Of a DNA stretch of 64,000 nucleotides, positions 41,607-51,023 are shown piece after piece (within the stretch, counting starts at the first letter, position 1; each line of letters opens with the position of its first letter). Position numbers and translations under genes: made by a program. The DNA lies in NCBI GenBank assembly GCA_965207705.1, contig OZ242292.1, forward strand, positions 1,550,001-1,614,000. Direction: 5' to 3'. The notes beneath the pieces were generated by a model. That model did no database searches, was not told the DNA's origin, and saw nothing but the letters and a program-made list of their open reading frames with translations. The stretch comes from JAAOII01 sp965207705. GTDB lineage: Bacteria > Pseudomonadota > Gammaproteobacteria > CBDBNL01 > JAAOII01.

Positions 41607-43022
41607 ATGCGGATTCATTTTTTAGGCATCTGCGGCACCTTTATGGCGGGAATATCTTTGATAGCCCGCGAACTGGGACATCAAGTCAGCGGAATGGACC
41701 AGAATGTATACCCGCCTATGAGCGATGTTCTGGCAAAACAAGGCATAAACATAATCAATGGTTATGAGATTACGGATTTGCCATCAGCCGATATATATGT
41801 AGTAGGCAATGTGATGCGCCGTGGCATGCCAGTTGTTGAACACCTGCTTAATAATAAATTAAAGTATATATCAGCTCCTCAGTGGTTGGCGGAGAATGTC
41901 CTTGCCGAACGCAAGGTTATAGCAATTGCAGGCACTCACGGCAAAACCACCACCACATCTTTATTAACTAAAATGTTTGTCCAAGAGGGCATAGATGTTG
42001 GTTATATGATTGCTGGTGACGCTGTGGACTTTCCAACGCCAGCACGCTTGGGGACTGCTAAAGAGTTTATCTTAGAAGCAGATGAATATGATAGCGCTTT
42101 CTTTGACAAGAGGTCCAAGTTCATCCATTACCGCCCAGATATTTTGCTTATCAATAATCTGGAGTATGACCATGCCGATATATTCCCAGACCTTGCCGCA
42201 ATAGAAAAACAGTTCTGCCATCTATTACGCACTGTGCCATCTAATGGGCATGTTGTCTATCCTGCCGCTAACCCCGCAATCCAAAGATGTTTGGCGCAAG
42301 AGAAGCATTCACATTTACACGAGATGATGGGAATTGCGCAAGAAGGTGGCGACTTGGCTGGGGACACTGGAAACACTGAGAACACTATGGACAAAGACGA
42401 GCAGTTACAGCAAGGGGCTCAACATGTCAACTCTCGCTGGCAAGCGACTAAACAGCAAGGAACAATTAATATTGTCTCAGGCGGCAAGGATAAGCAGGAG
42501 TTCTCAATATCCTGGAATCAAGCAGGCGACCATAATGCCCTTAACTTATTATCCACAACTGCGTTAGCTTATATAAGTGGGTTATCCCCTGCAAGCATAG
42601 TTGATGGAGCCCAGAGTTTCAAAGGAGTGGCGAGAAGGTTGCAGTCATTAGGGCGAGTTAATGGCGCTGAAGTTATTAGCGACTTCGCCCATCATCCCAC
42701 AGCCATTAAGGCAGCAATTGCGGCGCTGGCGGAAACTAACCAGCAGATTATTGCCGTAGTGGATTTGGCTGCCAATAGCATTCGCTTAGGCATCCATAAA
42801 GAAAACGTAGCAGCGGCAGTTGCGGACGCAGACAAAGTTTTTTGGTTTGCCAACAAACCTTTGCAATGGGACGATGATATGCTGCGTCAATATGGACGTA
42901 TATATGATAACTCTGATGAGTTAGCAAAAGAATTACGCGCTTTGGCGCACCCCGATAATGTGATTCTGCTAATGTCCAACTCCTCCTTTGGCGGATTAGC
43001 CAACAAATTACTGGATATATAA
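41607..43022 (+). CDS. mpl: UDP-N-acetylmuramate:L-Ala-gamma-D-Glu-meso-DAP ligase
   Basis: The 471-residue product recycles peptidoglycan tripeptide by attaching it to UDP-MurNAc. The Mur-ligase fold is shown by IHFLGICGTFMAGISLIA at the N-terminus, the ATP loop AIAGTHGKTTTTSLL (about 110-125), EADEYDSAFFDKRSKF (metal site), NNLEYDHADIF, and a C-terminal domain with VISDFAHHPTAIKAAI, typical of Mpl rather than MurC. A Gly/Asp/Asn/Thr-rich loop with Gln residues at about 247-275 looks like another weak insertion. Its presence indicates meso-DAP peptidoglycan. The sdh operon follows. Confidence 0.95.
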   Translation: MRIHFLGICGTFMAGISLIARELGHQVSGMDQNVYPPMSDVLAKQGINIINGYEITDLPSADIYVVGNVMRRGMPVVEHLLNNKLKYISAPQWLAENVLAERKVIAIAGTHGKTTTTSLLTKMFVQEGIDVGYMIAGDAVDFPTPARLGTAKEFILEADEYDSAFFDKRSKFIHYRPDILLINNLEYDHADIFPDLAAIEKQFCHLLRTVPSNGHVVYPAANPAIQRCLAQEKHSHLHEMMGIAQEGGDLAGDTGNTENTMDKDEQLQQGAQHVNSRWQATKQQGTINIVSGGKDKQEFSISWNQAGDHNALNLLSTTALAYISGLSPASIVDGAQSFKGVARRLQSLGRVNGAEVISDFAHHPTAIKAAIAALAETNQQIIAVVDLAANSIRLGIHKENVAAAVADADKVFWFANKPLQWDDDMLRQYGRIYDNSDELAKELRALAHPDNVILLMSNSSFGGLANKLLDI

Positions 43023-43056
43023 TCCTATTTTTTTATGTATATTACTAAATATTTGT

Positions 43057-43062
43057 TATAAT
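43057..43062 (+). promoter_or_regulatory. -10 box of the sdhCDAB operon
   Basis: TATAAT with 7 nt to the sdhC ATG at 43070. The TCA operon transcript would be leaderless. No clear -35 box. Confidence 0.55.
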
Positions 43063-43069
43063 TAACCTC

Positions 43070-43462
43070 ATGAAAGCAAATCATAACTCATCTCGTCCAG
43101 TTTATCTGAACCTGTTTGCTTTTAAGTTCCCTATTACCGCAATTCTCTCAATTATTCATCGTATTACAGGCGTATTGTTATTCTTTGGTTTAGTGCCAAT
43201 TATTCTGTTGTGGCATACTTCCTTGCAAAATGAAGCGGGATTCGCTTTAGCGCAGGAGCTATCTGCTGTTATATTCATTCGTCTATTCTTATGGGCTTAT
43301 GCTTGCGTCCTGTTTTATCATGTATTGGCAGGCATCAAGCATCTTTTTATGGATTTGGGCTGGGGTGACTCCCTCGAAACCGCATCAATATTATCTTGGG
43401 GAATAATGTTAATAAGCATACTATTTGCTGCCTTGCTTGTGTACTTAATGTTTTTTGTATGA
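43070..43462 (+). CDS. sdhC: Succinate dehydrogenase cytochrome b556 subunit
   Basis: The 130-residue product has three membrane helices and the SdhC signature: RPVYLNLFAFKFPITAILSI, IHRITGVLLFFG (quinone-site Ser/Arg region), and FYHVLAGIKHLFMDLGWGD, whose His is the expected haem b ligand. With SdhD it anchors the dehydrogenase and binds ubiquinone. Its stop overlaps the sdhD ATG by ATGA (4 nt), so translation is coupled. It is the first gene of sdhCDAB, with a -10 box only 7 nt before the start. Confidence 0.95.
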   Translation: MKANHNSSRPVYLNLFAFKFPITAILSIIHRITGVLLFFGLVPIILLWHTSLQNEAGFALAQELSAVIFIRLFLWAYACVLFYHVLAGIKHLFMDLGWGDSLETASILSWGIMLISILFAALLVYLMFFV

Positions 43463-43800
43463 GTTCTACTAATCTCACTCGCAACGGTTTAGCCGACTGG
43501 TTGGTGCAGCGCTTTTCAGCTGTAATTTTACTGACTTTTATTTTGTGCATCACTGGCTTCTTAATTTATAATCCGCACCCCACTTATGCCGACTGGAGCG
43601 GGTACTTTGGACATATAGTAATAAAGATTTTCACTTTTATCGCTCTATTGGCTTTGTTGGGGCATATATGGGTTGGGATGTGGACAGTCATAACAGATTA
43701 CATTCAATCTACTCCCCTGCGTATATTCAAGTATAGCATGTTGGCTATATTCGTCTTGTCTATACTATTTTGGGTGGGACTAATTATTTTATCTTTATAA
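43459..43800 (+). CDS. sdhD: Succinate dehydrogenase membrane anchor subunit
   Basis: The 113-residue product has three membrane segments: DWLVQRFSAVILLTFILCIT, IVIKIFTFIALLALLGHIWV, and YSMLAIFVLSILFWVGLII. The R-F-S-A-V start and the GHIWVGMWTVITDY block (haem/quinone region) fit SdhD. A longer frame begins at 43396, but ATG 43459 gives the normal MSSTNLTRNGLADWL start and an ATGA overlap with sdhC. sdhA follows 22 nt later. Confidence 0.93.
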   Translation: MSSTNLTRNGLADWLVQRFSAVILLTFILCITGFLIYNPHPTYADWSGYFGHIVIKIFTFIALLALLGHIWVGMWTVITDYIQSTPLRIFKYSMLAIFVLSILFWVGLIILSL

Positions 43801-43822
43801 CTATTCACAATCTCTTATAACT

Positions 43823-45610
43823 ATGCCTCGTATCAATAAAGAATCTTTTGATGCTCTCATAATTGGCGGTGGCGGTTCGGGACTGCGCACTTCCTTGGAA
43901 TTGGCAAAGTCAGGTTTGAAAACCGCAGTTCTTAGCAAAGTTTTCCCGACTAGGTCTCACACTGTATCCGCCCAAGGAGGCATTACTTGCGCCATTGCCA
44001 GTGACGATCCTAATGATGATTGGCGCTGGCACATGTACGACACAGTCAAGGGTTCAGATTACATAGGAGACCAAGATGCCATTGAATATATGTGCAGCGA
44101 AGGACCGCAAACAGTTTTTGAACTGGAACACATGGGGCTGCCTTTTTCACGCAATGATGATGGCAGAATTTATCAACGTCCTTTCGGTGGACAGTCCAAG
44201 AACTTTGGCAAGGGCGGACAAGCATCTCGCACCTGCGCCGCAGCAGATCGCACTGGACATGCGTTATTACACACTTTATTCCAAAACAACATCAAACATG
44301 GCACCTATTTTTTGAACGAATGGTTTGCCGTAGAGTTGGTTGTAAATGGAGATGGCAAGGTTAGTGGAGTTATTGCGATATGCATAGAAACGGGGGAAAG
44401 AGTATTCATTCGCAGCCGTTCTTTGATTATGGCAACTGGCGGAGCAGGGCGGATATATCAGTCCACTACCAACGCTCATATCAACACTGGCGATGGCGTG
44501 GCTATGGCTTTGCGCGCTGGGTTTCCAGTGCAAGATATTGAGATGTGGCAGTTTCACCCCACTGGCATTTACGGCGCTGGAGTTTTGGTTACTGAAGGTT
44601 GTCGCGGAGAGGGCGGATACCTGCTCAATAGCGATGGCGAAAGATTTATGGAACGTTATGCCCCTAATGCTAAGGACTTGGCGGGGCGCGATGTGGTTGC
44701 TCGTTCTATTATGAAGGAAGTTATTGAAGGTCGCGGAGTGGGAGATAAAAAAGACCATGTCTATCTCAAGCTTGACCACCTGGGAGCAGAAACCCTGCAT
44801 AGCCGTTTGCCTGGTATAGTTGAATTATCTAAAACCTTCGCTCATGTTGACCCAGTTGAAGCACCAGTGCCAGTTATACCAACCTGTCATTATATGATGG
44901 GTGGAATCCCCACCAATATCCATGGGCAGGCGCTCATGCCTTCTAAAGACAGCAGAAAAACTGGAGACGAGAAAGTAATTGATGGTTTGTATGCAGTGGG
45001 CGAGTCCGCTTGTGTTTCGGTGCATGGCGCTAACCGTTTAGGCGGCAACTCTTTACTGGACTTAGTGGTCTTTGGTCGTGCCGCGGGAATGTTCATCGCC
45101 AAATCACTGCAAGAGAGCGCCACAGATAAAGAGCCCACAGATGACGATATAGATAAGGCATGCGCTAGATTAAACAGATGGGATAAAAGCTCGCAAGGCG
45201 AACAACCCTTTACAGTGCGCTCCGATTTGCAGGAAATAATGCAAAAACACTTTGGCGTGTTTAGGCGGGGAGATGTTATGAAAGATGGCGTTAAAAGGTT
45301 AAAGCAATTACAAGAAAGATTGGAGAATGGTTGCTATGTTGCTGATAAGAGCAAGGTTTTTAATACTGCATTGCTTGAGGCATTGGAACTGGACAACCTA
45401 TTTGAAGTGGCGCTTGCAACTGCAATTGCAGCCGAGCAACGCGCCGAGAGTCGCGGCGCTCACGCCCGTGAAGATTACCCTGATAGGGATGATAAGAATT
45501 GGTTGGCGCACTCCATCTATTATAGAGGTTCGGATAAGTTGAGTAAGCGAGCAGTAAATATGAAGCCCCAGACGGTTCCAACATTTGAACCACAAATAAG
45601 AACCTACTAA
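43823..45610 (+). CDS. sdhA: Succinate dehydrogenase flavoprotein subunit
   Basis: The 595-residue product oxidises succinate to fumarate. It has the FAD loop ALIIGGGGSGLRTSLELA (about 12-29), the flavin-linking His in RSHTVSAQGGI (about 48), the substrate-site regions FHPTGIYGAGVLVTEGCRGE and TCHYMMGGIPTN, and GANRLGGNSLLDLVVFGRAA. The C-terminal residues (TVPTFEPQIRTY) match SdhA. All catalytic residues I looked for are present. The gap to sdhB contains a 13-bp direct repeat that abuts the sdhB start. Confidence 0.97.
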   Translation: MPRINKESFDALIIGGGGSGLRTSLELAKSGLKTAVLSKVFPTRSHTVSAQGGITCAIASDDPNDDWRWHMYDTVKGSDYIGDQDAIEYMCSEGPQTVFELEHMGLPFSRNDDGRIYQRPFGGQSKNFGKGGQASRTCAAADRTGHALLHTLFQNNIKHGTYFLNEWFAVELVVNGDGKVSGVIAICIETGERVFIRSRSLIMATGGAGRIYQSTTNAHINTGDGVAMALRAGFPVQDIEMWQFHPTGIYGAGVLVTEGCRGEGGYLLNSDGERFMERYAPNAKDLAGRDVVARSIMKEVIEGRGVGDKKDHVYLKLDHLGAETLHSRLPGIVELSKTFAHVDPVEAPVPVIPTCHYMMGGIPTNIHGQALMPSKDSRKTGDEKVIDGLYAVGESACVSVHGANRLGGNSLLDLVVFGRAAGMFIAKSLQESATDKEPTDDDIDKACARLNRWDKSSQGEQPFTVRSDLQEIMQKHFGVFRRGDVMKDGVKRLKQLQERLENGCYVADKSKVFNTALLEALELDNLFEVALATAIAAEQRAESRGAHAREDYPDRDDKNWLAHSIYYRGSDKLSKRAVNMKPQTVPTFEPQIRTY

Positions 45611-45626
45611 TTGAATACACTTATAT

Positions 45627-45652
45627 AAGTTTAGATAACAAGTTTAGATAAT
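45627..45652. repeat. 13-bp direct repeat abutting the sdhB start
   Basis: AAGTTTAGATAAC (45627-45639) and AAGTTTAGATAAT (45640-45652) in tandem; the ATG of sdhB follows at 45653. The units contain TAG and TAA triplets, as do other junction repeats. Confidence 0.9.
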
Positions 45653-46363
45653 ATGTTACAAGTTGAAGTTTACAGATACGAACCGCAAGCGGATGAGAAG
45701 CCCTATATGGAAACAGTGGAAGTTACTATTCCTGAAGGCAAAGATTTAATGGTACTTGATGTCCTGCATCTGGTAAAAGAGCAAAAGATTTCATCTTTGG
45801 CGTTTAGACGTTCCTGTCGCGAGGGTGTCTGCGGTTCTGATGGGATGAATATAAATGGCAAGAACGCCCTTGCTTGCACAACTCCTTTATCCGCAGTGGT
45901 TAAAAGGAACAAACTTTCGTTGCGTCCTTTACCTGGTCTGCCAGTAGTGCGTGACTTAGTGGTGGATCTGGAACCCTTTTATAAACAGTATACCAAGATT
46001 AAACCATATTTGATAAACGATGAGCCCACCAGCGGCATGGAACGTTTGCAATCGCCTGCTGACAGAGAAAAGCTGGATGGATTATATGAGTGTATACTCT
46101 GCGCTTGCTGCTCCAGCGCATGTCCTTCTTTCTGGTGGAACCCAGATAAATTTGTAGGACCTGCGGGCTTGTTGCAGGCATATAGATTTTTGGCAGACAG
46201 CAGAGATAAAGCTACGGCGAGCCGTCTTAAAGATTTAGAAGACCCTTATAGTGTGTTTAGATGTCGCGGCATTATGAATTGCGTTCATGTTTGTCCCAAA
46301 GGATTAAACCCTACTCGGGCAATTGGTAAAATTAAACAAATGCTGGTTAGTCATGACAATTAA
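45653..46363 (+). CDS. sdhB: Succinate dehydrogenase iron-sulfur subunit
   Basis: The 236-residue product carries three clusters: the 2Fe-2S motif in SCREGVCGSDGMNINGKNAL-AC (about 60-80), the 4Fe-4S CILCACCSSACPSFWW (about 147-162), and the 3Fe-4S region CRGIMNCVHVCPKGLNP (about 205-221). It passes electrons from SdhA to the membrane anchor. Length and spacing are standard. The small lipoprotein gene starts inside its last codons (11-bp overlap). Confidence 0.97.
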   Translation: MLQVEVYRYEPQADEKPYMETVEVTIPEGKDLMVLDVLHLVKEQKISSLAFRRSCREGVCGSDGMNINGKNALACTTPLSAVVKRNKLSLRPLPGLPVVRDLVVDLEPFYKQYTKIKPYLINDEPTSGMERLQSPADREKLDGLYECILCACCSSACPSFWWNPDKFVGPAGLLQAYRFLADSRDKATASRLKDLEDPYSVFRCRGIMNCVHVCPKGLNPTRAIGKIKQMLVSHDN

Positions 46364-46649
46364 ATACCTATTATTTTTTAGCGCTTTAATTTTTACGCTG
46401 GTTGGCTGTGCTGGCAGGACCAGCGGAGAACTATTCCCTATTAACAATATAAAGGAGGTCTATGTTGAGATGCCTGCGCAAGAAGTCCTTGAAGTTTTAG
46501 GCGAACCCTATATTCGCGAACCATATATAGGAGGAGAGAAATTAATTTGGTCTTATTCCACTAAGAAATTTGACCATACTTTTGTTGTTACAATTGAAGA
46601 AGGCGTGGTGCGTTCGTTGAGTGAATATAAGGACCATAGTCACCGCTAA
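46353..46649 (+). CDS. Small lipoprotein, SmpA/BamE-like fold (tentative)
   Basis: The 98-residue product (ATG 46353; a longer frame opens at 46323) has a lipoprotein signal, TIKYLLFFSALIFTLVGC, with lipobox L-V-G-C. The mature part, MPAQEVLEVLGEPYIREP, then GGEKLIWSYSTKKFDHTFVV and EEGVVRSLSEY, resembles the compact beta fold with the L-G-x-P turn of SmpA/BamE-like proteins, but I am not certain. It lies between sdhB (11-bp overlap) and sucA, an unexpected place for an envelope protein, and should be co-transcribed with the TCA operon. Function unknown. Confidence 0.6.
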   Translation: MTIKYLLFFSALIFTLVGCAGRTSGELFPINNIKEVYVEMPAQEVLEVLGEPYIREPYIGGEKLIWSYSTKKFDHTFVVTIEEGVVRSLSEYKDHSHR

Positions 46650-46710
46650 TTTTATAGCAAACCCGCCTCTGATACAGAGAGATTTTTATTAGTTTTTTAA
46701 GCAAGGAAAC

Positions 46711-49659
46711 ATGAAAGATATAAAAAATCAAGACGTAGAAACCGCGCAAGAAGCGGTTCCCGTCGCCCCTGCCTCGCCTCTTGGCGAGGAGACATCACAT
46801 CTTTGTGGTGGCAATCTTCATTACATAGAAGAGCTTTACGATAGATACTTAGAAAATAACCAAGGAGTAGACGAACAATGGGCTGCGTATTTCACTTCTT
46901 TGCCCCAAGTGAATGGTCAGCTGAATGGTCGCGCTGAGGAGTTCTCGCATCAAGGATTTATGACTGACTTGCAGCAGTTAAGTATTGCGGGATTAAAAAG
47001 AAACGGGGGAGGAGTTCCTGTTGTTTCCTCTTCCGCTCCTGTCGCTAATGTTAGGGCTGGAGCAGCTGCGGAGGAGATCACTAAACAGAACAAATTTGAT
47101 GCATTAGTGCAGGCATATCGTGTTTACGGACACAAGAAGGCAAAAATTAACCCATTAGAGTGCAAAAGCAGAGCTGATGACAGGGAACTAAAACTTGAAG
47201 GTTATGGGCTTAACTCAGCAGATCTTGACAAGGAATTTAAATCTAATCGCACCTATTTTGGCAAGGATAGAATGACTCTGCGCGAAAGTATTGAACTGCT
47301 GGAGCGCACCTATTGCTCTTCTTTGGGCGTTGAGTTTATGTATCTCAGTGATAAGAGTAAAAAAGAATGGTTTATGGATAAGTTGGAATCGTGCAAGGGG
47401 AATTTCAACTTTGACAATGAAACGAAAATGCGCTTAATGGAAAGGTTGGTGGCAGCTGGGGGGTTGGAGTCCTCATTAGCTACCAAGTACCCTGGCACTA
47501 AACGTTTTGGTTTGGAAGGCGGAGAGGCGTTAATTCCTATGACCGATGAACTCGCGCAGTACGCTGGTTCGCTTAATGTTAAGGAAATTGTCATAGCTAT
47601 GGCGCATCGCGGGCGGCTTAATATGTTAGTCAATATTTTAGGCAAAAAGCCAACTTCGCTGTTTGATGAATTTGAAGGCAAGTTTAGCTTTACCAGTGAT
47701 GAATACTTTGGCGATGTTAAATATCATCAGGGCTTTTCTTGTAATATAAAGACCAGTGGAGGAGAAATACACATGGCTCTGGCATTTAACCCCTCGCATC
47801 TTGAAATCGTTTCACCTGTGGCAGAGGGCTCAGTGCGCGCCCGCCAAGATAGGCGCGGTGATATGGTAGGAGATAAGGTTATTCCAGTAGTTATTCATGG
47901 GGATGCGGCTTTTTCAGGACAGGGAGTTGTCACGGAAACCTTGCAGATGTCTCAGCTTAAGGGCTTCAAGACCGGCGGGACTATCCATATTATTATTAAT
48001 AATCAGATTGGCTTTACTGTGAGCCATGTAGGCGATGCTCGCTCTACCGAATATTCCAGCGATGTGGCAAAAATCATAGAAGCGCCTATACTCCATGTTA
48101 ATGGCGATGACCCAGAAGCAGTTATATTTGCCACCCGCTTAGCATTGGAATATAGAATGAAATACCATAGTGATGTGGTTTTAGATCTAATGTGTTATCG
48201 GCGTCATGGACATAACGAAGCGGACGAGCCAGCTATAACCCAGCCAATGATGTATAAGGAAATTAAGAAACATCCTACCCCTGCGGATATCTATGCGGAT
48301 AAACTAATAGCGCAAGGGCTATTAACTCAAGAAGGGTATGGCGAAATGAAAGAGGAGTATCGCCGCCATCTGGATAATGGCGACCATGTTTCGCTTAGCT
48401 TGGCAAGCAAACCAGACACAAAATTATTTGTTGATTGGGACCCCTATTTAGGGCATGAGTGGGAGAACTATTTTGATACTTCTATCAGTAAAAAGAAATT
48501 GCAAGCATTAGGTGAAAAAATGGCGCAGCTGCCCAAAGAACTATCAGTTCACCGCCAGGTTGCTAAAGCACTTAAGGATAGAGAGGAAATGCTTGCTGGC
48601 ACAAAACCAGTTGATTGGGGCTATGCGGAATTGTTGGCTTACGCCACTTTGGTAAAAGAAGGATATGCAGTGCGTATGAGCGGTCAGGATTCGCGACGCG
48701 GCACATTTTCTCATCGCCAGGCAGTGCTGCATGACCAAGAGTCGGGCGAGAGTTATTGCCCGTTACAGCATATTGATAAAAAACAAGCAAGATTTCAAAT
48801 ATACGATTCTTTCTTATCAGAAGAGGCGGTGATGGCTTTTGAGTATGGCTATGCCGCCACCGACCCCCGTTCGTTGGTTTTGTGGGAGGCACAATTTGGC
48901 GACTTTGCCAATGGAGCCCAGGTGGTCATAGACCAGTTTCTTTCCAGTGGCGAGACCAAGTGGCAAAGGTTATGCGGTTTGGTTTTGTTATTGCCGCATG
49001 GCTATGAAGGGCAGGGACCCGAGCATTCTTCGGCGCGTTTGGAGAGGTTCTTGCAATTGAGCGCTGATAATAATATGCAGGTTTGTGTTCCCTCCACGGC
49101 GGGACAGGTGTTCCACATGTTAAGGCGGCAAATAATCAGGCCGCTAAGAAAGCCCTTAGTAGTGATGATGCCAAAGAGTTTATTGCGTAAAGAGATATCG
49201 GCTTCACCCTTAGACGAATTATGCGAAGGGCATTTTATGCCGATAATCAAGGAAAGTGATAAGTCAATCAAACGTTCCCGTGTTGAACGTGTAATTCTTT
49301 GCAGCGGCAAACTCTATTATGAATTATTAGCTCATAGAAAGGAAAATAATCTTAAGGATGTTGCAATAGTGCGTGTTGAACAGTTGTATCCATTTCCCCA
49401 TCAAGAGTTGGCGGATGAACTGAAAAAATATAAGCGAGTAGAATATCTTGTTTGGAGCCAAGAAGAACCTATGAACCAAGGAGCATGGTATAGCAGCAAA
49501 CACCATCTGGAGATAATCCAACGCACGATATTTCCTAAGGCGCAGTTGCTTTTTAGCGGGCGTCCCCATGCGGCATCTCCCGCTGCTGGCTACATGGCTT
49601 TGCATAACAGATTACAATTAAAATTGGTTGATGATGCTTTTGAGCTCACATCTCATTAA
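46711..49659 (+). CDS. sucA: 2-oxoglutarate dehydrogenase E1 component
   Basis: The 982-residue product decarboxylates 2-oxoglutarate with ThDP. It has the E1o N-terminal segment NLHYIEELYDRYLENNQGVD, the core AHRGRLNMLVNILGKKPTSL, FNPSHLEIVSPVAEGSVRAR, the ThDP site HGDAAFSGQGVVTETLQMSQ with IIINNQIGFT, YRRHGHNEADEP, and SGQDSRRGTFSHRQAVLHDQ, LLPHGYEGQGPEHSSARLER in the second domain and EEPMNQGAW near the end. Slightly longer than E. coli (933 residues) at the N-terminus. AAGGA lies 4 nt before the ATG, one of the few Shine-Dalgarno-like motifs. sucB follows 22 nt later. Confidence 0.97.
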   Translation: MKDIKNQDVETAQEAVPVAPASPLGEETSHLCGGNLHYIEELYDRYLENNQGVDEQWAAYFTSLPQVNGQLNGRAEEFSHQGFMTDLQQLSIAGLKRNGGGVPVVSSSAPVANVRAGAAAEEITKQNKFDALVQAYRVYGHKKAKINPLECKSRADDRELKLEGYGLNSADLDKEFKSNRTYFGKDRMTLRESIELLERTYCSSLGVEFMYLSDKSKKEWFMDKLESCKGNFNFDNETKMRLMERLVAAGGLESSLATKYPGTKRFGLEGGEALIPMTDELAQYAGSLNVKEIVIAMAHRGRLNMLVNILGKKPTSLFDEFEGKFSFTSDEYFGDVKYHQGFSCNIKTSGGEIHMALAFNPSHLEIVSPVAEGSVRARQDRRGDMVGDKVIPVVIHGDAAFSGQGVVTETLQMSQLKGFKTGGTIHIIINNQIGFTVSHVGDARSTEYSSDVAKIIEAPILHVNGDDPEAVIFATRLALEYRMKYHSDVVLDLMCYRRHGHNEADEPAITQPMMYKEIKKHPTPADIYADKLIAQGLLTQEGYGEMKEEYRRHLDNGDHVSLSLASKPDTKLFVDWDPYLGHEWENYFDTSISKKKLQALGEKMAQLPKELSVHRQVAKALKDREEMLAGTKPVDWGYAELLAYATLVKEGYAVRMSGQDSRRGTFSHRQAVLHDQESGESYCPLQHIDKKQARFQIYDSFLSEEAVMAFEYGYAATDPRSLVLWEAQFGDFANGAQVVIDQFLSSGETKWQRLCGLVLLLPHGYEGQGPEHSSARLERFLQLSADNNMQVCVPSTAGQVFHMLRRQIIRPLRKPLVVMMPKSLLRKEISASPLDELCEGHFMPIIKESDKSIKRSRVERVILCSGKLYYELLAHRKENNLKDVAIVRVEQLYPFPHQELADELKKYKRVEYLVWSQEEPMNQGAWYSSKHHLEIIQRTIFPKAQLLFSGRPHAASPAAGYMALHNRLQLKLVDDAFELTSH

Positions 49660-49681
49660 CTACTAAACTTAAAATTAAATT

Positions 49682-51016
49682 ATGGATATAAAAGTTCCTC
49701 CATTTCCCGAATCAGTAGATGACGGAGAAATATCAGCATGGCGTAAAAAAGAAGGCGAAAGCTTTAGTCGCGATGAAGTGCTGGTTGAAATAGAAACCGA
49801 TAAGGTAGTCCTGGAAATACCTGCACCCCAAGCAGGAACTCTCACCAAGATAACAGTTAAAGAAGGCGCAACAGTTAAAGCTAATCAAGTAATAGGTACT
49901 TTTAGCGAAGGCGAAGCTGATGCGGCAGGCGATACAGCAGATGAGGGGAAATCATCATCCGCCGCTTCTGCAAATAAAGCGGAGACATCGGCATCAAGCC
50001 CTGCAAGCAAATCTGCAACCAAATCAACAAGCAAATCAGCACCGGCCTCTGTAGAAGAAGATGCGCAAACAACATCTCCCGCCACTAAGCATAATGCCAC
50101 TAAACATAATGGAGGAGGAACCAAAGCGGGACCTGCAGCGCGCCGTTTAGCGCAAGAAAAAGGAGTTAATTTAGCAGATATTGCCAAAAGCGCAAAAGGC
50201 ATAAAAGGAGGAGAATTGGTCACCAAGCAGGATGTAGCTGAGTTTACCTCCAAATCTGCAACGTCACAATCATCTCAACCCCAAGGAATAGGGCAATCTG
50301 CTGTTGCAAGCGAAAGAGTACAAAAACGGGTGCCGATGACCCGCTTGCGTGCCAGCGTTGCCAAACGTTTAGTTGAATCACAACAAACGGCAGCCATGCT
50401 GACTACTTTTAATGAAGTTAATATGGCGCCGATAATGGAACTACGTTCCAAATATAAGAAGGCATTTGAAGAAAAGCACCTCGGGACTCGCTTAGGATTT
50501 ATGTCCTTTTTTGTCAAGGGTACAGTCCTCGCATTAACCAAATACCCGGAAGTTAATGCTTATATAGAGGGAACTGATATTGTTTATCATAGCTATTATG
50601 ATGTGGGAATTGCAGTTTCTTCGCCACGCGGACTTGTCGTGCCAATTTTACGCGATGCCCAGCTTATGAATTTGGTGGATATTGAACAGCAAATTAATGA
50701 ATATGCGGCAAAGGCGCAAGACGGCAAACTGATGTTAGAAGAATTGCAGGGAGGTACTTTTACTATATCCAATGGTGGAGTGTTTGGTTCTTTATTATCA
50801 ACACCAATTATCAATCCCCCGCAAACAGCTATCTTGGGAATGCATAAAATTCAGGAAAGACCTGTCGCTGTCAAGGGCAAGGTGGAGATATTACCGATGA
50901 TGTATTTAGCGCTATCTTACGACCACCGCATGATTGATGGCAAAACCGCCGTTCAATTCTTATCAGCAATCAAGGACTTTTTGGAAAACCCTGGACTTAT
51001 TCTGCTTGACCTGTAA
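49682..51016 (+). CDS. sucB: 2-oxoglutarate dehydrogenase E2 (dihydrolipoyl succinyltransferase)
   Basis: The 444-residue product has a lipoyl domain with the modified Lys41 in EIETDKVVLEIPAP, an Ala/Ser/Thr/Lys-rich linker (about 80-140), a peripheral subunit-binding domain AGPAARRLAQEKGVNLADIA (about 155-190), and a catalytic domain ending in ALSYDHRMIDGKTAVQFL with the active His and Asp in D-H-R-M-I-D-G. It forms the core of the 2-oxoglutarate dehydrogenase complex with SucA and Lpd. lpd and sucCD are not in the window; the next gene is a lipoprotein. Confidence 0.97.
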   Translation: MDIKVPPFPESVDDGEISAWRKKEGESFSRDEVLVEIETDKVVLEIPAPQAGTLTKITVKEGATVKANQVIGTFSEGEADAAGDTADEGKSSSAASANKAETSASSPASKSATKSTSKSAPASVEEDAQTTSPATKHNATKHNGGGTKAGPAARRLAQEKGVNLADIAKSAKGIKGGELVTKQDVAEFTSKSATSQSSQPQGIGQSAVASERVQKRVPMTRLRASVAKRLVESQQTAAMLTTFNEVNMAPIMELRSKYKKAFEEKHLGTRLGFMSFFVKGTVLALTKYPEVNAYIEGTDIVYHSYYDVGIAVSSPRGLVVPILRDAQLMNLVDIEQQINEYAAKAQDGKLMLEELQGGTFTISNGGVFGSLLSTPIINPPQTAILGMHKIQERPVAVKGKVEILPMMYLALSYDHRMIDGKTAVQFLSAIKDFLENPGLILLDL

Positions 51017-51023
51017 TCGCTAA

